From JBBDIP01 sp050260675 (GTDB lineage Bacteria > Bacillota > Sulfobacillia > Fermentithermobacillales > Fermentithermobacillaceae), in assembly GCA_050260675.1 (NCBI GenBank), contig JBLNCN010000005.1, positions 62,001 to 126,000 of the forward strand: DNA of 64,000 nt, read 5' to 3'. Below are positions 7,388 to 15,636 of this stretch, piece after piece. The stretch's first letter is position 1; every line of letters begins with the position of its first letter. A model generated the notes under the pieces. It worked only from the letters and a program-made list of their open reading frames with translations, did no database searches and was not told the DNA's origin. The translations under genes and the position numbers were made by a program.

Positions 7388-8707
7388 GTGAATGTGCTCC
7401 ACAAAAGGGGTTTGCCTTCCAGGAGAAGGGAAACATTGAAACGACGCCCTAGAAACAAGACCGCAAGGTATCGCTCATATGCCCGTAAGGTATTAATCGT
7501 CGCCATCCTTCTGTCGGTGGCTCTTCTGTTTACCTGGACCTATGTGAGAACGGCGCTCCTCACCGCGCTCATCCGAGTCTCCCGGGGGGAGACCGGGACC
7601 CTGGCCGACACTGTTTCGGGAGAGGCTCTGTTTGCCGGCGGCAGCGCCCCGGTGACGGCCCCGGCCCCCGGCGCGGTCAAGTTCCTTGTAGAGAGCGGTC
7701 AATCGGTGAGGATGGGACAAGTTATCGCCGAGGTGGGAGCGCCTGCTACCGCGGCTGCGTTCGAGGAGAGTCTGGCCTTCGCCCGCGAGAAGCTCGCCCT
7801 CTACGAGCGGGAGACCGAAGATGAGTTCCGCGCCCTCATGTCGCGAGTGCAGCCGTCCTATGAGAAAGCGGTTCAGCTGTTCTTCGAGATGCAGGAAGGC
7901 TACGCCCAAGGAGACGTGAAGGGCGCCAGGGAAGCCGAAGAGGCTCTGCTTGGAGCGGGGTCCGCCATATCTGCCGACCGGGAGAGACTCCTCCAGATCG
8001 AGGCAGAGCGGGCGCGGCTCCACGCGAGCGTCGAGAGCATCGCGGCAGCGCAGAAAGCGTCCACTGTCCAGGTGCTTGCCCCCGCATCCGGCATCTTTGT
8101 CGCTGAGGTCTCCGAGATTGACGCCCAATTCGCGCCGGAGGAGCTCGCCAAGAAAGATGCCACCCAGCTCTTGGCGCTGTCGCGCCAGGCCCGCGACGCC
8201 CGCAAAGAGAGCGTGAAAAACGGACAGACAGTGGGCGCCGGGGACCTTCTGGGCAAGGTGCATTCGGGACAGAACGTTGTCTTCTACCTGCCCATTAAGA
8301 CGGAGAATAGGCCTGACCTGAGAAGCGGCAGGGAAGTCGAAGTCACTTTCACATCCTCCGGCCAAAAGGAATCGGGCGTGATCACTTCCGTGGAGGACGG
8401 GAAGCCCCCCGGATACTCGGTGATTACCGGGGAGATGTCAAGGGTCGCCCTGGACAGTCTTGTCCGTTCAACCCATGTGAGCCTTCTCATCCGGTCCCAC
8501 TCGGGGATCGTGGTGCCGAGGAGCGCTCTCCTTGAAAAAGACGGCAAGACCGGAGTCCTGGCCGTCCAGAAAACCTATGCCCGCTTTGTGCCCGTCGAAG
8601 TCCTTATGACCCAAGGGGACCGAGCCGTTGTCCGGGGCGGGATTTCCCCCAGCGACGAGATCGTCACCCGGGCCCTTAAGTTCCTGGAAGGGAAGCGCGT
8701 GAGATGA
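7388..8707 (+). CDS. HlyD/membrane-fusion-like protein with one membrane anchor
   Basis: 439 residues by GTG 7388; a TTG at 7436 is better supported by AGGAGAAGGG 6 nt upstream and would give 423 residues. A very basic N-terminus precedes one transmembrane helix (about residues 36-58 of the longer form), then a lipoyl-like half motif (PVTAPAPGAVKFLVESGQSVRMGQ), a long helical hairpin (about 120-225), a second lipoyl half (VLAPASGIFVAEV) and beta-barrel domains. This is the HlyD/RND-adaptor layout. No transporter is adjacent. It overlaps yggS by 4 bp, so it is probably part of the ylm-divIVA operon. Role unknown. Confidence 0.75.
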   Translation: MNVLHKRGLPSRRRETLKRRPRNKTARYRSYARKVLIVAILLSVALLFTWTYVRTALLTALIRVSRGETGTLADTVSGEALFAGGSAPVTAPAPGAVKFLVESGQSVRMGQVIAEVGAPATAAAFEESLAFAREKLALYERETEDEFRALMSRVQPSYEKAVQLFFEMQEGYAQGDVKGAREAEEALLGAGSAISADRERLLQIEAERARLHASVESIAAAQKASTVQVLAPASGIFVAEVSEIDAQFAPEELAKKDATQLLALSRQARDARKESVKNGQTVGAGDLLGKVHSGQNVVFYLPIKTENRPDLRSGREVEVTFTSSGQKESGVITSVEDGKPPGYSVITGEMSRVALDSLVRSTHVSLLIRSHSGIVVPRSALLEKDGKTGVLAVQKTYARFVPVEVLMTQGDRAVVRGGISPSDEIVTRALKFLEGKRVR

Positions 8708-9399
8708 CGGTACCGGACGTAGCAAAAGTCGCAGCATCCATCGAAGCAGCGTGCGTTAGGGCCGGCAGGGATCCCAAGTCAGTAAGGCTCCTCGCCGTAA
8801 CAAAGCAGGTGCCGGCAGAAGCGATAAGGCAGGCGGCAGATCTGGGTGTCACGTTGTTCGGCGAGAACCGCGTGCAGGAAGCCCGCGAAAAGGCGGGCGA
8901 GGGGGCGTTTCTGGGATCGACCCTGTGTCTCATCGGCCACCTTCAGTCCAACAAAGCGGCTCTGGCAGCCCGCCTGTTCGACGAGGTCCACTCCGTCGAC
9001 TCGCCCCGCATAGCATTTGCCCTGGGTAAGGCAGCCGCACGTTACCGCACGGCACCGCTGCCTGTCCTTATCGAGGTCAACGCGGGCGAAGACCCCGCCA
9101 AGTTCGGGGTGCTCCCCAGTGGGGCCAAGGAACTGGCTCTGGCGGTAATGGAGATGCCTGGACTTGCCCTAAAGGGGCTCATGACGGTTGCCCCCGGGTA
9201 CGGCGATGCGGAGATGGCCCGCTCAGCGTTCCGCCGGCTCAGGCAGGTGCGGGATGATCTCCGGGATGCCGGCATTCCCGATGCCGCCTTGCAGGAACTC
9301 TCTATGGGCATGTCGGGCGACTACGAGATTGCGATATCAGAGGGTTCGACAATAGTCCGCATCGGGACCGCGTTATTCGGCCCCAGGAGATTGCGATAA
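8704..9399 (+). CDS. yggS: YggS family pyridoxal-phosphate homeostasis protein
   Basis: 231 residues; the ATG overlaps the previous stop (ATGA). The PLP-binding lysine lies in VRLLAVTKQV; GENRVQEA, LIGHLQSNKA, MTVAP and ELSMGMSGDYEIAI follow in the usual order. YggS (YlmE in Bacillus) is a TIM-barrel PLP-binding protein that keeps free PLP and amino-acid pools balanced; it has no known catalytic turnover. In B. subtilis ylmE is followed by sepF (ylmF), ylmG and ylmH before divIVA; here divIVA comes directly after a 66-bp gap. Confidence 0.94.
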   Translation: MTVPDVAKVAASIEAACVRAGRDPKSVRLLAVTKQVPAEAIRQAADLGVTLFGENRVQEAREKAGEGAFLGSTLCLIGHLQSNKAALAARLFDEVHSVDSPRIAFALGKAAARYRTAPLPVLIEVNAGEDPAKFGVLPSGAKELALAVMEMPGLALKGLMTVAPGYGDAEMARSAFRRLRQVRDDLRDAGIPDAALQELSMGMSGDYEIAISEGSTIVRIGTALFGPRRLR

Positions 9400-9465
9400 A
9401 GAAGGTCTCACGCTCACGGTCGTTGAAGTGAGTCAACCAAAGTCTCCCAACGAGGGGGGTCCGGC

Positions 9466-10020
9466 ATGGGGTCTTCCGGCGAAGATGGCGTCTCCGTCCA
9501 CAGGCTGACGCCCCTGGACATTCACAACAGGGAATTTTCCAAGGCTTTTCGCGGCTATAGCGAAGATGAAGTCGACGAGTTCCTGGATTTGGTGGTCGCC
9601 GAATTCGAGAAACTCATCCGCACAAACGAGGAGCTCGGAGCTACCGTATCCGGGCTGGAATCCAGGATAGAGCACTACAAAGGGCTGGAAGAGACCCTTA
9701 AGAACGCCATAGTGCTCGCTCAAAAGACCTCCGATGAGATCAAGGAGGCCGCTGTGAGAGAGGCCGACGTGACAAAGCGGCAGGCCATGGCCGACGCCGA
9801 TAGGATACGGGACGAAGCGAACCTCGCCCTTCGGAAGAGCCTCGAGGAAGTTGAGAAACAGCGAAACAAGCTCATGCGCTTTCGGGTGGAGCTCAAGACC
9901 TTCCTCAAATCGACCCTCGATATGGTCGATTCGGGGACCGAGAGGCTGCTTTCCCGGCTGGATGAGCCGCCGGAGGAGTCTACCGGGGATCGTGATGTAA
10001 AACCGCAGAAAGGCGAATAG
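9466..10020 (+). CDS. divIVA: DivIVA family septum/pole protein
   Basis: 184 residues. RLTPLDIHNREFSKAFRGYSEDEVDEFLD is replaced here by key words only: the LTPLDIHN and RGYSEDEVDEFLD blocks are the N-terminal lipid-binding signature of DivIVA. Residues about 45-165 form an uninterrupted coiled coil with regular heptads. DivIVA senses negative membrane curvature at septa and poles and recruits division or sporulation partners. The start is ATG 9466, with a purine-rich GAGGGGGG upstream. It closes the division cluster and is followed by a hairpin terminator. Confidence 0.93.
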   Translation: MGSSGEDGVSVHRLTPLDIHNREFSKAFRGYSEDEVDEFLDLVVAEFEKLIRTNEELGATVSGLESRIEHYKGLEETLKNAIVLAQKTSDEIKEAAVREADVTKRQAMADADRIRDEANLALRKSLEEVEKQRNKLMRFRVELKTFLKSTLDMVDSGTERLLSRLDEPPEESTGDRDVKPQKGE

Positions 10021-10030
10021 AGAGAGCATG

Positions 10031-10053
10031 CCGCCCCCGCGCCGAGGGGGCGG
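10031..10053 (+). terminator. Hairpin after divIVA
   Basis: CCGCCCCC (10031-10038) pairs with GGGGGCGG (10046-10053) around a 7-nt loop, starting 11 bp after the divIVA stop. The stem is very G+C-rich, but no clear T-run follows, so efficiency is uncertain. Confidence 0.5.
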
Positions 10054-10089
10054 ATCGCTTCACGAGCCTACCGCTACATGCGCATAATC

Positions 10090-10098
10090 TGCGATAAT
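10090..10098 (+). promoter_or_regulatory. Possible extended -10 element before the racemase gene
   Basis: TGCGATAAT at 10090-10098 matches an extended -10 (TGn plus GATAAT). No good -35 lies 16-18 bp upstream. The same bases lie in the 11-bp palindrome CGATAATATCG (10092-10102). Low support. Confidence 0.25.
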
Positions 10099-10118
10099 AT
10101 CGGTGGGAGATGGTAGAT

Positions 10119-10808
10119 ATGTCGGAGAAGAGAGTCATAGGCGTCATAGGCGGAATGGGGCCCCTAGCCACCGCCGACCTATTCATGAAAATCGTGAAAA
10201 GCACTCCCGCGGGTAAGGACCAGGACCACCCTCGCATCGTCATCGATAATAACCCCGAGATACCAGATAGGACGGCTTTCATTTTGGGCAAAGGGGCCGA
10301 TCCCAAGCCGCTCCTCATCGAGACCGCCAGAAACGTTGAGAGGATGGGAGCGTCGTTCCTCTGCATACCGTGCAATACCGCTCACTTCTTCCACGGCGAC
10401 ATCCAGGCGGCTGTCAGGGTTCCAGTCCTCCACATCATGCGGGAGGTCGCCGGGTATCTCAAAGGGAAGGTCAAGAAGGCCGGCATCCTCGCGTCGACCG
10501 GTACTCTCCGCACCCGTCTTTACGAGGACAGCCTTGAGGGCGCCGGGATCCTTGCCCTGACGCCCACCGGCGCTGACCAGGATCAGGTCATGGACGCAAT
10601 CTACGGCGTGAAGGCCGGGGACCTTGAAAAGGGCAGGAGGCTCGCTCTCTCTGCCGGTCAGAAGCTCCTATCGATGGGGGCGGAGGCCGTCATCGCCGGC
10701 TGCACCGAGATACCGCTTGTGCTGCAAGAAGGCGACCTGCCGGTCCCGGTGATAGATGCCACCCAGATCCTGGCTGAGGCCTGCGTCCGCGAGGCCCTTG
10801 GTAAGTAG
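10119..10808 (+). CDS. Aspartate/glutamate racemase family protein
   Basis: 229 residues from ATG 10119, chosen over ATG 10110 because GGGAG at 10105-10109 is 9 nt from it. The protein opens with KRVIGVIGGMGPLATADLF. Both catalytic cysteines of the cofactor-independent racemase family are present: CIPCNTAHFF near residue 85 and AGCTEIPLVL near residue 190. These are the hallmarks of aspartate racemase-type enzymes, which interconvert L- and D-aspartate (or a related amino acid) in the cytoplasm. Exact substrate cannot be fixed. It stands alone between divIVA and an amidohydrolase. Confidence 0.88.
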   Translation: MSEKRVIGVIGGMGPLATADLFMKIVKSTPAGKDQDHPRIVIDNNPEIPDRTAFILGKGADPKPLLIETARNVERMGASFLCIPCNTAHFFHGDIQAAVRVPVLHIMREVAGYLKGKVKKAGILASTGTLRTRLYEDSLEGAGILALTPTGADQDQVMDAIYGVKAGDLEKGRRLALSAGQKLLSMGAEAVIAGCTEIPLVLQEGDLPVPVIDATQILAEACVREALGK

Positions 10809-10874
10809 CCCGCCCGGCATGGCGATTGTTGACCCTTGGATCGGAGTAAAGCGCAAAGGAAGGTAGGGAGGTAT

Positions 10875-12482
10875 ATGCCCCCAAGAGCCAGGTTGTTCGT
10901 TAACGGCAACATACGACCTTATGCCCATGGAAGAGAGAAAGAGGCCCTGGCTGTCCTGGAGGGCAGGATCCTCTACGTCGGCGACCGGGACGTCGCCAAG
11001 AACGCGTTTCCCCAAGGCGTGACGCCCGACGTGGTGGACCTTCAGGGCAAGACCGCGCTCCCGGGCTTCATCGACAGCCACCTGCACCTTATGAACCTGG
11101 GTGTGGGATTGCGCAACTTGCAGCTGGCCGAAGTCCGCTCCATCGCCGAGCTCAAAAAGCTCGTGGGCGAGAGGGCCAAGACGGCGACGCCGGATGAATG
11201 GATCGTGGGTCGTGGTTGGGACCAGGACTTCTTCGCGGAAAAGCGCTACCCCACGCGGAGGGATCTCGACGAGGCGTCGGGCGGCAGGCCCGTGTACCTT
11301 ACCAGGGCTTGCGGCCACTTGGCCGTCCTCTCAAGCAAAGCCCTTGAACTCGCCGGTATCGGGAAGGAGACCCCTGATCCGCCCGGAGGCGTCATCGACC
11401 GCGACATGTACGGCGATCCAACCGGAGTCCTTCGCGAGACGGCACAGGGGCTGGCCAGGGAGAAGATCCCTCAGCTCACGACCGATACCATGCTGGAGTG
11501 CACCAAGGAAGGCATGAAGTACCTGCTCAAAAGGGGCATAACCAGTATTCACCCCAATGACGGGCAGGGCGGCTTTCAGGGGACAATGGACCTCTACAGG
11601 AAAGCCCACGCAAGCGGGTTGCCTCTTAGAGTCTACTGGGACCTGCCGGTCTCGCTACTTCCGGAACTGGCGGAAACGCCTCTCCGGACTGGCGATGGAG
11701 ACGACTACCTGCGGATTGGCGCCGCAAAGATGTTCGCCGACGGTAGCCTTGGCGGGAGGACCGCTGCGCTCGAGGAGTCGTACTCGGATGAGCCGGGCAA
11801 CTCCGGGATCCTGGTGACCCCGGAAGAGGACCTCAGAAAGGACGTCTACTGGGCCCACTCCCTGGGCATGCAGGTGGCGGTGCACTGCATCGGCGACCGC
11901 GCGACCAGGGTCAGCCTATCGGCTATCGATAACGCCCAGTCCAGGCTGCCCAGGAAGTCACTCCGTCACAGGCTTGTACACACACAGATCCTGTCACCGG
12001 CCCTTATCACCGAGATGAGGCGCGTGCGGGTTGTCGCCGATGTGCAGCCCAAGTTCCTTACCACTGACATGCGATGGGCCCAGGACCGGGTGGGCATCCA
12101 GAGGATGCGGTCATCCTACGCCTGGCACACTATGTTGAAGGCCGGCATACCGCTGGCCGGAGGTTCCGATTGTCCCGTCGAGCCCGCTGACCCGTTGTGG
12201 GGCATCTATGCGGCCGTCACCCGGAAGGACATGGACGGCAACCCGGCCGGCTCCTACTACCCGAATGAGCGGATAACCACCGAGGAAGCGCTCCGCTTGT
12301 TCACGGAGGGCGGAGCCTACGCGGAGTTCAACGAAGACAGGAAAGGCACTCTGGAGTGCGGCAAGCTGGCCGACTTCGTTGTCTTGTCCCAGGACCTCAT
12401 GAGGGTCGCTCCTGACGATATCAAGGACATCGAGGTCCTAATGACGGTTGTCGGCGGCGAAGTGGCGTACCAAAAGGCCTGA
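10875..12482 (+). CDS. Amidohydrolase family 3 (YtcJ-like)
   Basis: 535 residues from ATG 10875, preceded by GGGAGG; the frame is open upstream, but earlier starts lack such a site. The metal-binding DSHLHLMNLG follows LQGKTALPGFI; later come MFADGSLGGRTAAL, VAVHCIGDRA, RHRLVHTQI and a final metal ligand region SDCPVEPADPLWGIYAAVTR. This order is typical of amidohydrolase family 3 proteins such as YtcJ. They hydrolyse amide-type bonds with a zinc centre; the physiological substrate is unknown. The 3' end overlaps the convergent DUF1461 gene by 45 bp. Confidence 0.88.
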   Translation: MPPRARLFVNGNIRPYAHGREKEALAVLEGRILYVGDRDVAKNAFPQGVTPDVVDLQGKTALPGFIDSHLHLMNLGVGLRNLQLAEVRSIAELKKLVGERAKTATPDEWIVGRGWDQDFFAEKRYPTRRDLDEASGGRPVYLTRACGHLAVLSSKALELAGIGKETPDPPGGVIDRDMYGDPTGVLRETAQGLAREKIPQLTTDTMLECTKEGMKYLLKRGITSIHPNDGQGGFQGTMDLYRKAHASGLPLRVYWDLPVSLLPELAETPLRTGDGDDYLRIGAAKMFADGSLGGRTAALEESYSDEPGNSGILVTPEEDLRKDVYWAHSLGMQVAVHCIGDRATRVSLSAIDNAQSRLPRKSLRHRLVHTQILSPALITEMRRVRVVADVQPKFLTTDMRWAQDRVGIQRMRSSYAWHTMLKAGIPLAGGSDCPVEPADPLWGIYAAVTRKDMDGNPAGSYYPNERITTEEALRLFTEGGAYAEFNEDRKGTLECGKLADFVVLSQDLMRVAPDDIKDIEVLMTVVGGEVAYQKA

Positions 12483-13124
12483 TACAAGGTAGAGCAACGA
12501 AATCCCGGAGGCGATGATCCCGACCCGCTCCACTGCGGCAAGGAAGAATCCCTCCGGGTATATCCTTACAAGCCAGTCAGTTGCGGGGTCTAGAAGCCAT
12601 AGGTCGTTTGTGAACGTAAGCAGGTGGAAGTTGGTCCAAAACCCCGTGAAGTTGGTACGTGCGGCTACGATCAGCGTGAGCAGCGCTCCCAGCAGGATGC
12701 CCCCCGCCAGAGAGAGACTCCTCGATAGTGCCCGCGATTCCCGCGCCTTCCGCAAGAACAGCCCTAACCCCAGCACTTCGGCCGCCAGCACTTGTTCGAG
12801 CATGAAGCCGTAATTGAACAGCGTCTTCACGTCCGCGAGGTGGGTCATTTCCTTTGGGTTGTACAGGGGCCTTTCCTGTCCGTTCACCGTGACGGTTAGC
12901 TGAGGGGTCTCTGCCTTGCCGGTGAAGTACTGGAGCAGGGTGGACGCTGACCGCCCGAGGTCTTCCATGGTCATGCCTGTATCGGCTGTTACTCCGAGCC
13001 TCTCCCACTGGGACCGGTAGAACCCCAGGTTGAACCCCACGAGGTGGATCGGGAGCAGTATCCCAAGCACGATCAGGCTTGCCACCATGAGCGAGATGGC
13101 AAGTCGCAGAAAGCTGCGGTTCAC
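12438..13124 (-). CDS. DUF1461 (TIGR01906) integral membrane protein
   Basis: 228 residues. GTG 13124 is favoured because GGGGGTGAT lies just upstream; the longer open frame to 13268 has no site. Four hydrophobic helices are visible: near the N-terminus (LAISLMVASLIVLGILLPIHL), around the middle, and two toward the C-terminus (GILLGALLTLIVAARTNF and VGIIASGISLLYLVSGLL). FNYGFMLEQ and the FHLLTFTNDLWLLDP motif are characteristic of DUF1461. Function unknown; the family is widespread in Bacillota. Its last 15 codons overlap the amidohydrolase tail on the opposite strand. Confidence 0.82.
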   Translation of the reverse strand: MNRSFLRLAISLMVASLIVLGILLPIHLVGFNLGFYRSQWERLGVTADTGMTMEDLGRSASTLLQYFTGKAETPQLTVTVNGQERPLYNPKEMTHLADVKTLFNYGFMLEQVLAAEVLGLGLFLRKARESRALSRSLSLAGGILLGALLTLIVAARTNFTGFWTNFHLLTFTNDLWLLDPATDWLVRIYPEGFFLAAVERVGIIASGISLLYLVSGLLVRHFAADNRH

Positions 13125-13294
13125 GTTATCACCCCCATCTTGCGCTCTCAGACACCTTGCGTCTGCCGCCGCCTGCTTGCGCTGCGCCCCATTTGCATCA
13201 CGATGCCTGCTGGCAGGGCCTTTCACACTGCTTTCGCAGGTCACATAGTATGCCCCTGTGGCACACATCCATGGCTGCGAATAGGGGGAGAGCC

Positions 13295-14443
13295 TTGCAA
13301 GAAAGAGGTTACATCAAACGCGTTTTTCCGGGCAACAACACCCCACGGGGATTCTTCTCGTACTACGACCACATCCTCCCAAAGGACGCGACCCGCATTT
13401 TCGTGATAAAGGGCGGTCCCGGAGTCGGGAAGTCCACCTTCATGGAGACCATCGCCAAGGACATGGTTGACCGCGGCTACGACGCCGAAATCCACCATTG
13501 CTCAGCCGACAACGACTCCATCGATGGGGTCGTCTTCCCGGCCATCGGCGTGGGTGTTCTGGACGGGACCTGGCCCCATGTCGTCGACCCCAAGATCCCC
13601 GGCGCGGTTGATGAGATCATCTGGCTGGGGGAGTACTGGGACGAGGACGCCGTAAGGGCTGAGAAAAAGGGAATCCTTGAGGCCCAAAAGGGTCTTGAGT
13701 CGGTGTTCAAACGCGCGTACCGCTACCTTGCGGCGGCCCAGATAGTCTACGAGGATTGGGAGGCCTCCAACATCGAGGCCCTCAATGTTGGGCAGGCAAA
13801 CATTCTGGCCGAGAGGATCATTGCCGAGAACTTGGCGGCCATCCCGGTCTCCCGCACACCCGGCACCGAGAGGAAACTGTTCGCCAGCGCTATCACCCCG
13901 GACGGCATGGTGAACTACCTCAACACCATACTTGCTCCGTGCACAAAGCGTTATGTAATTGAAGGGGACCCGGGAACCGGCAAGTCGATGCTGCTGGAGA
14001 AGGTAAAGCGGGCGGCGCTGGAGAGGGGATTCTTCACCGAAGCGTACTACTGCCCGCTGCACCCCGATAAGGTGGAACACGTGGTAATCGAGAAACTCGG
14101 CTTGGCCCTCACAAAATCAATTGAGCCCCATACCTACGTGCCAGGACCTAACGACGTCATCATCAACATGAACGCGTGTAGGGATGAAGGTATCCTGAAG
14201 GCGCATCAGCCTCAGATCCAGCGGGCCCGCGAGGAGTTCGGGCGGCTCTTCAGCCTTGCCATCTTCTACATCGGGCAGGCGAAGCAGTACCACGACGCGT
14301 TAGAGAGGTTCTATGTTCCAAACATGGACTTCGCGGGGATCAGCGAACTCCGCGAGAAGACGCTCCGGCGCATTCTGGGCTACGCTGAGGAGTTCCACGG
14401 TCAGGCGGCTATTGGGACGGGGGAGGGCGCCGGAAGGGCGTAG
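13295..14443 (+). CDS. Twin P-loop ATPase, PRK06851-like, function unknown
   Basis: 382 residues from TTG 13295, which has GGGGGAG 4 nt upstream; ATG 13271 would add 8 residues. Two Walker A motifs occur: GGPGVGKST near residue 43 and EGDPGTGKSM near residue 222, each heading a similar half (about 170-190 residues), so the protein looks like an internal duplication. The start YIKRVFPGNNTPRGFFSYYD fits the PRK06851 group of uncharacterised ATPases in Bacillota. It is probably cytoplasmic. No operon partner is evident; the gene ends before a 419-bp gene-free stretch. Confidence 0.75.
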   Translation: MQERGYIKRVFPGNNTPRGFFSYYDHILPKDATRIFVIKGGPGVGKSTFMETIAKDMVDRGYDAEIHHCSADNDSIDGVVFPAIGVGVLDGTWPHVVDPKIPGAVDEIIWLGEYWDEDAVRAEKKGILEAQKGLESVFKRAYRYLAAAQIVYEDWEASNIEALNVGQANILAERIIAENLAAIPVSRTPGTERKLFASAITPDGMVNYLNTILAPCTKRYVIEGDPGTGKSMLLEKVKRAALERGFFTEAYYCPLHPDKVEHVVIEKLGLALTKSIEPHTYVPGPNDVIINMNACRDEGILKAHQPQIQRAREEFGRLFSLAIFYIGQAKQYHDALERFYVPNMDFAGISELREKTLRRILGYAEEFHGQAAIGTGEGAGRA

Positions 14444-14522
14444 GCAGCCTCTAGTGCGCTCACAGAGTGTTTCCATAAGGTACCTTCACAGGGCGCCTCC
14501 TTTGGAGGGTGCCTGCTTCAGT

Positions 14523-14549
14523 GGGCCGGCGGGTGAACCCCGCCGGCCC
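14523..14549 (+). terminator. Perfect 11-bp hairpin
   Basis: GGGCCGGCGGG (14523-14533) pairs exactly with CCCGCCGGCCC (14539-14549) across a 5-nt loop, 80 bp after the ATPase gene. The following TGTTAGT is only a weak T-tract. It could act in either direction. Confidence 0.55.
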
Positions 14550-14661
14550 TGTTAGTGCTGCGCTGATCGTTGAGCTCCCGTTTGTGCTTGTGGCTGTGCG
14601 CCCCACTTTAACAGGTACCAAAAGCCAAGACTGCAATGTGGATGTAGTAGTGGCGGGAGAA

Positions 14662-14740
14662 CATGATCTACAGATCATGCTTTCCGGGAGTTGTGCATGT
14701 GTAGATCAGGGTGTTGCCGATGATGTGCATCTGTAGATCA
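14662..14740. repeat. Three copies of TGTAGATCA before the lipoprotein gene
   Basis: TGTAGATCA occurs exactly at 14700-14708 and 14732-14740, and inverted (TGATCTACA) at 14664-14672. The inverted copy is part of a perfect palindrome, CATGATCT-AC-AGATCATG (14662-14679). Copies 2 and 3 extend into a longer imperfect direct repeat (TGTGCATsTGTAGATCAG) and start 32 bp apart, about three helical turns. The layout looks like an operator array for a DNA-binding protein; no regulator gene is adjacent. Confidence 0.55.
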
Positions 14741-14862
14741 GTGTTGAGATATTCCCGCGGAGAAGCGGAGTGTGATGGCAAAGGAACGGATCCACCCGGC
14801 GCGGCGTCAGTGGTAATGACCGTTGACCTACTGCCGAAAGGGGCGGCGAGGGAGGTGCTCGG

Positions 14863-15580
14863 ATGAGGTCAGCCGGTACTGCTCTGAAGGTTGTGCTCGT
14901 TCTGTTGGCAGCCCTACACCTTTCCGGGTGCCTCAGGAGCGTAGAAGACCCTAAGCAACCTGAGCTCGCTGCTCCTGGTGTCACAGAAGAAGAGGTGGTG
15001 GAGCTATCCGAAATGCCTCCAGAATCCTCGTCTGTTCCTGCCTACCTCCGAGGAATTCCGACCGAGTGGTATGACATAGCCTCCTCCTATCCATACCCGC
15101 TAGGCGACCCTAGACCTATGACCCGTGGGAGGATAGAGGTCAGGCCGGATTTGTGGCTCATCATTTTACCGGGACTGCGCCAAACCCTTCCGGTTCAACT
15201 ACTATGCGAGAGCAGATCAAGAACCTCTACACATTACCGGACACGATGTTTTGGACGTATCGGCTAATGGTGAAGTCGTGACTATCAAGTTCAGCCCATT
15301 GGCTGCGCACCCCAAATTGGATAGACCGCCCGAAACTACTACCACGTTTGATGAGGCTACCTGCACGTTCAATCTTGTGTTCAAAGGATCCACCGTGAGC
15401 AAGGATGTCATCGAGAAAACTGGCCTATCCGGCTCCAGCGCCGCGTGCCACTCCCTCAGTCTTGCGCAGACCTCTGAGGGAGCGCAGCTGAGCATAGGGT
15501 TGATACAGCCTATTGAATACAGGGTCGACTACACCTCCCGAGGAGGGCTTTCCATGACGATTTGGTTGAGGGGTAAGTAG
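14863..15580 (+). pseudogene. Lipoprotein gene with a frameshift
   Basis: Two overlapping frames together make one protein-like reading. The first part (from ATG 14863) has a signal peptide ending in a lipobox LSGC at residue 23, then an acidic segment. The second part, ending TAG 15580, continues naturally as FRFNYYARADQEPLHITGH and onward. The total span is 718 bp, that is 239 codons plus one base. Removing one T from TTTT at 15164-15167 would fuse them into a 238-residue lipoprotein. No family was recognised. It could be a real mutation, programmed slippage or a sequencing error. Confidence 0.6.
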
Positions 15581-15610
15581 CTCTGCTGCCCATTGGTGGG
15601 GAGCAGAGCT
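15579..15610 (+). terminator. Hairpin terminator after the lipoprotein gene
   Basis: AGCTCTGCT (15579-15587) pairs with AGCAGAGCT (15602-15610); the loop can add CCC/GGG pairs. TTCTTT follows. The left arm overlaps the TAG stop. It may also serve the convergent hisC gene, which ends 27 bp further on. Confidence 0.65.
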
Positions 15611-15636
15611 TCTTTGAGGGTTTCCCTGAGCTCGGC

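Larger units (their letters stand above)
14444..14862. other. 419-bp gene-free region with terminator and repeat motifs
   Basis: No credible gene was found. The left part holds a strong G+C hairpin (14523-14549). The middle holds three exact copies of a 9-bp motif (14664-14740) discussed separately. The right part leads into a frameshifted lipoprotein gene with a GGGAGGTG ribosome-binding site near 14849-14856. Confidence 0.6.
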
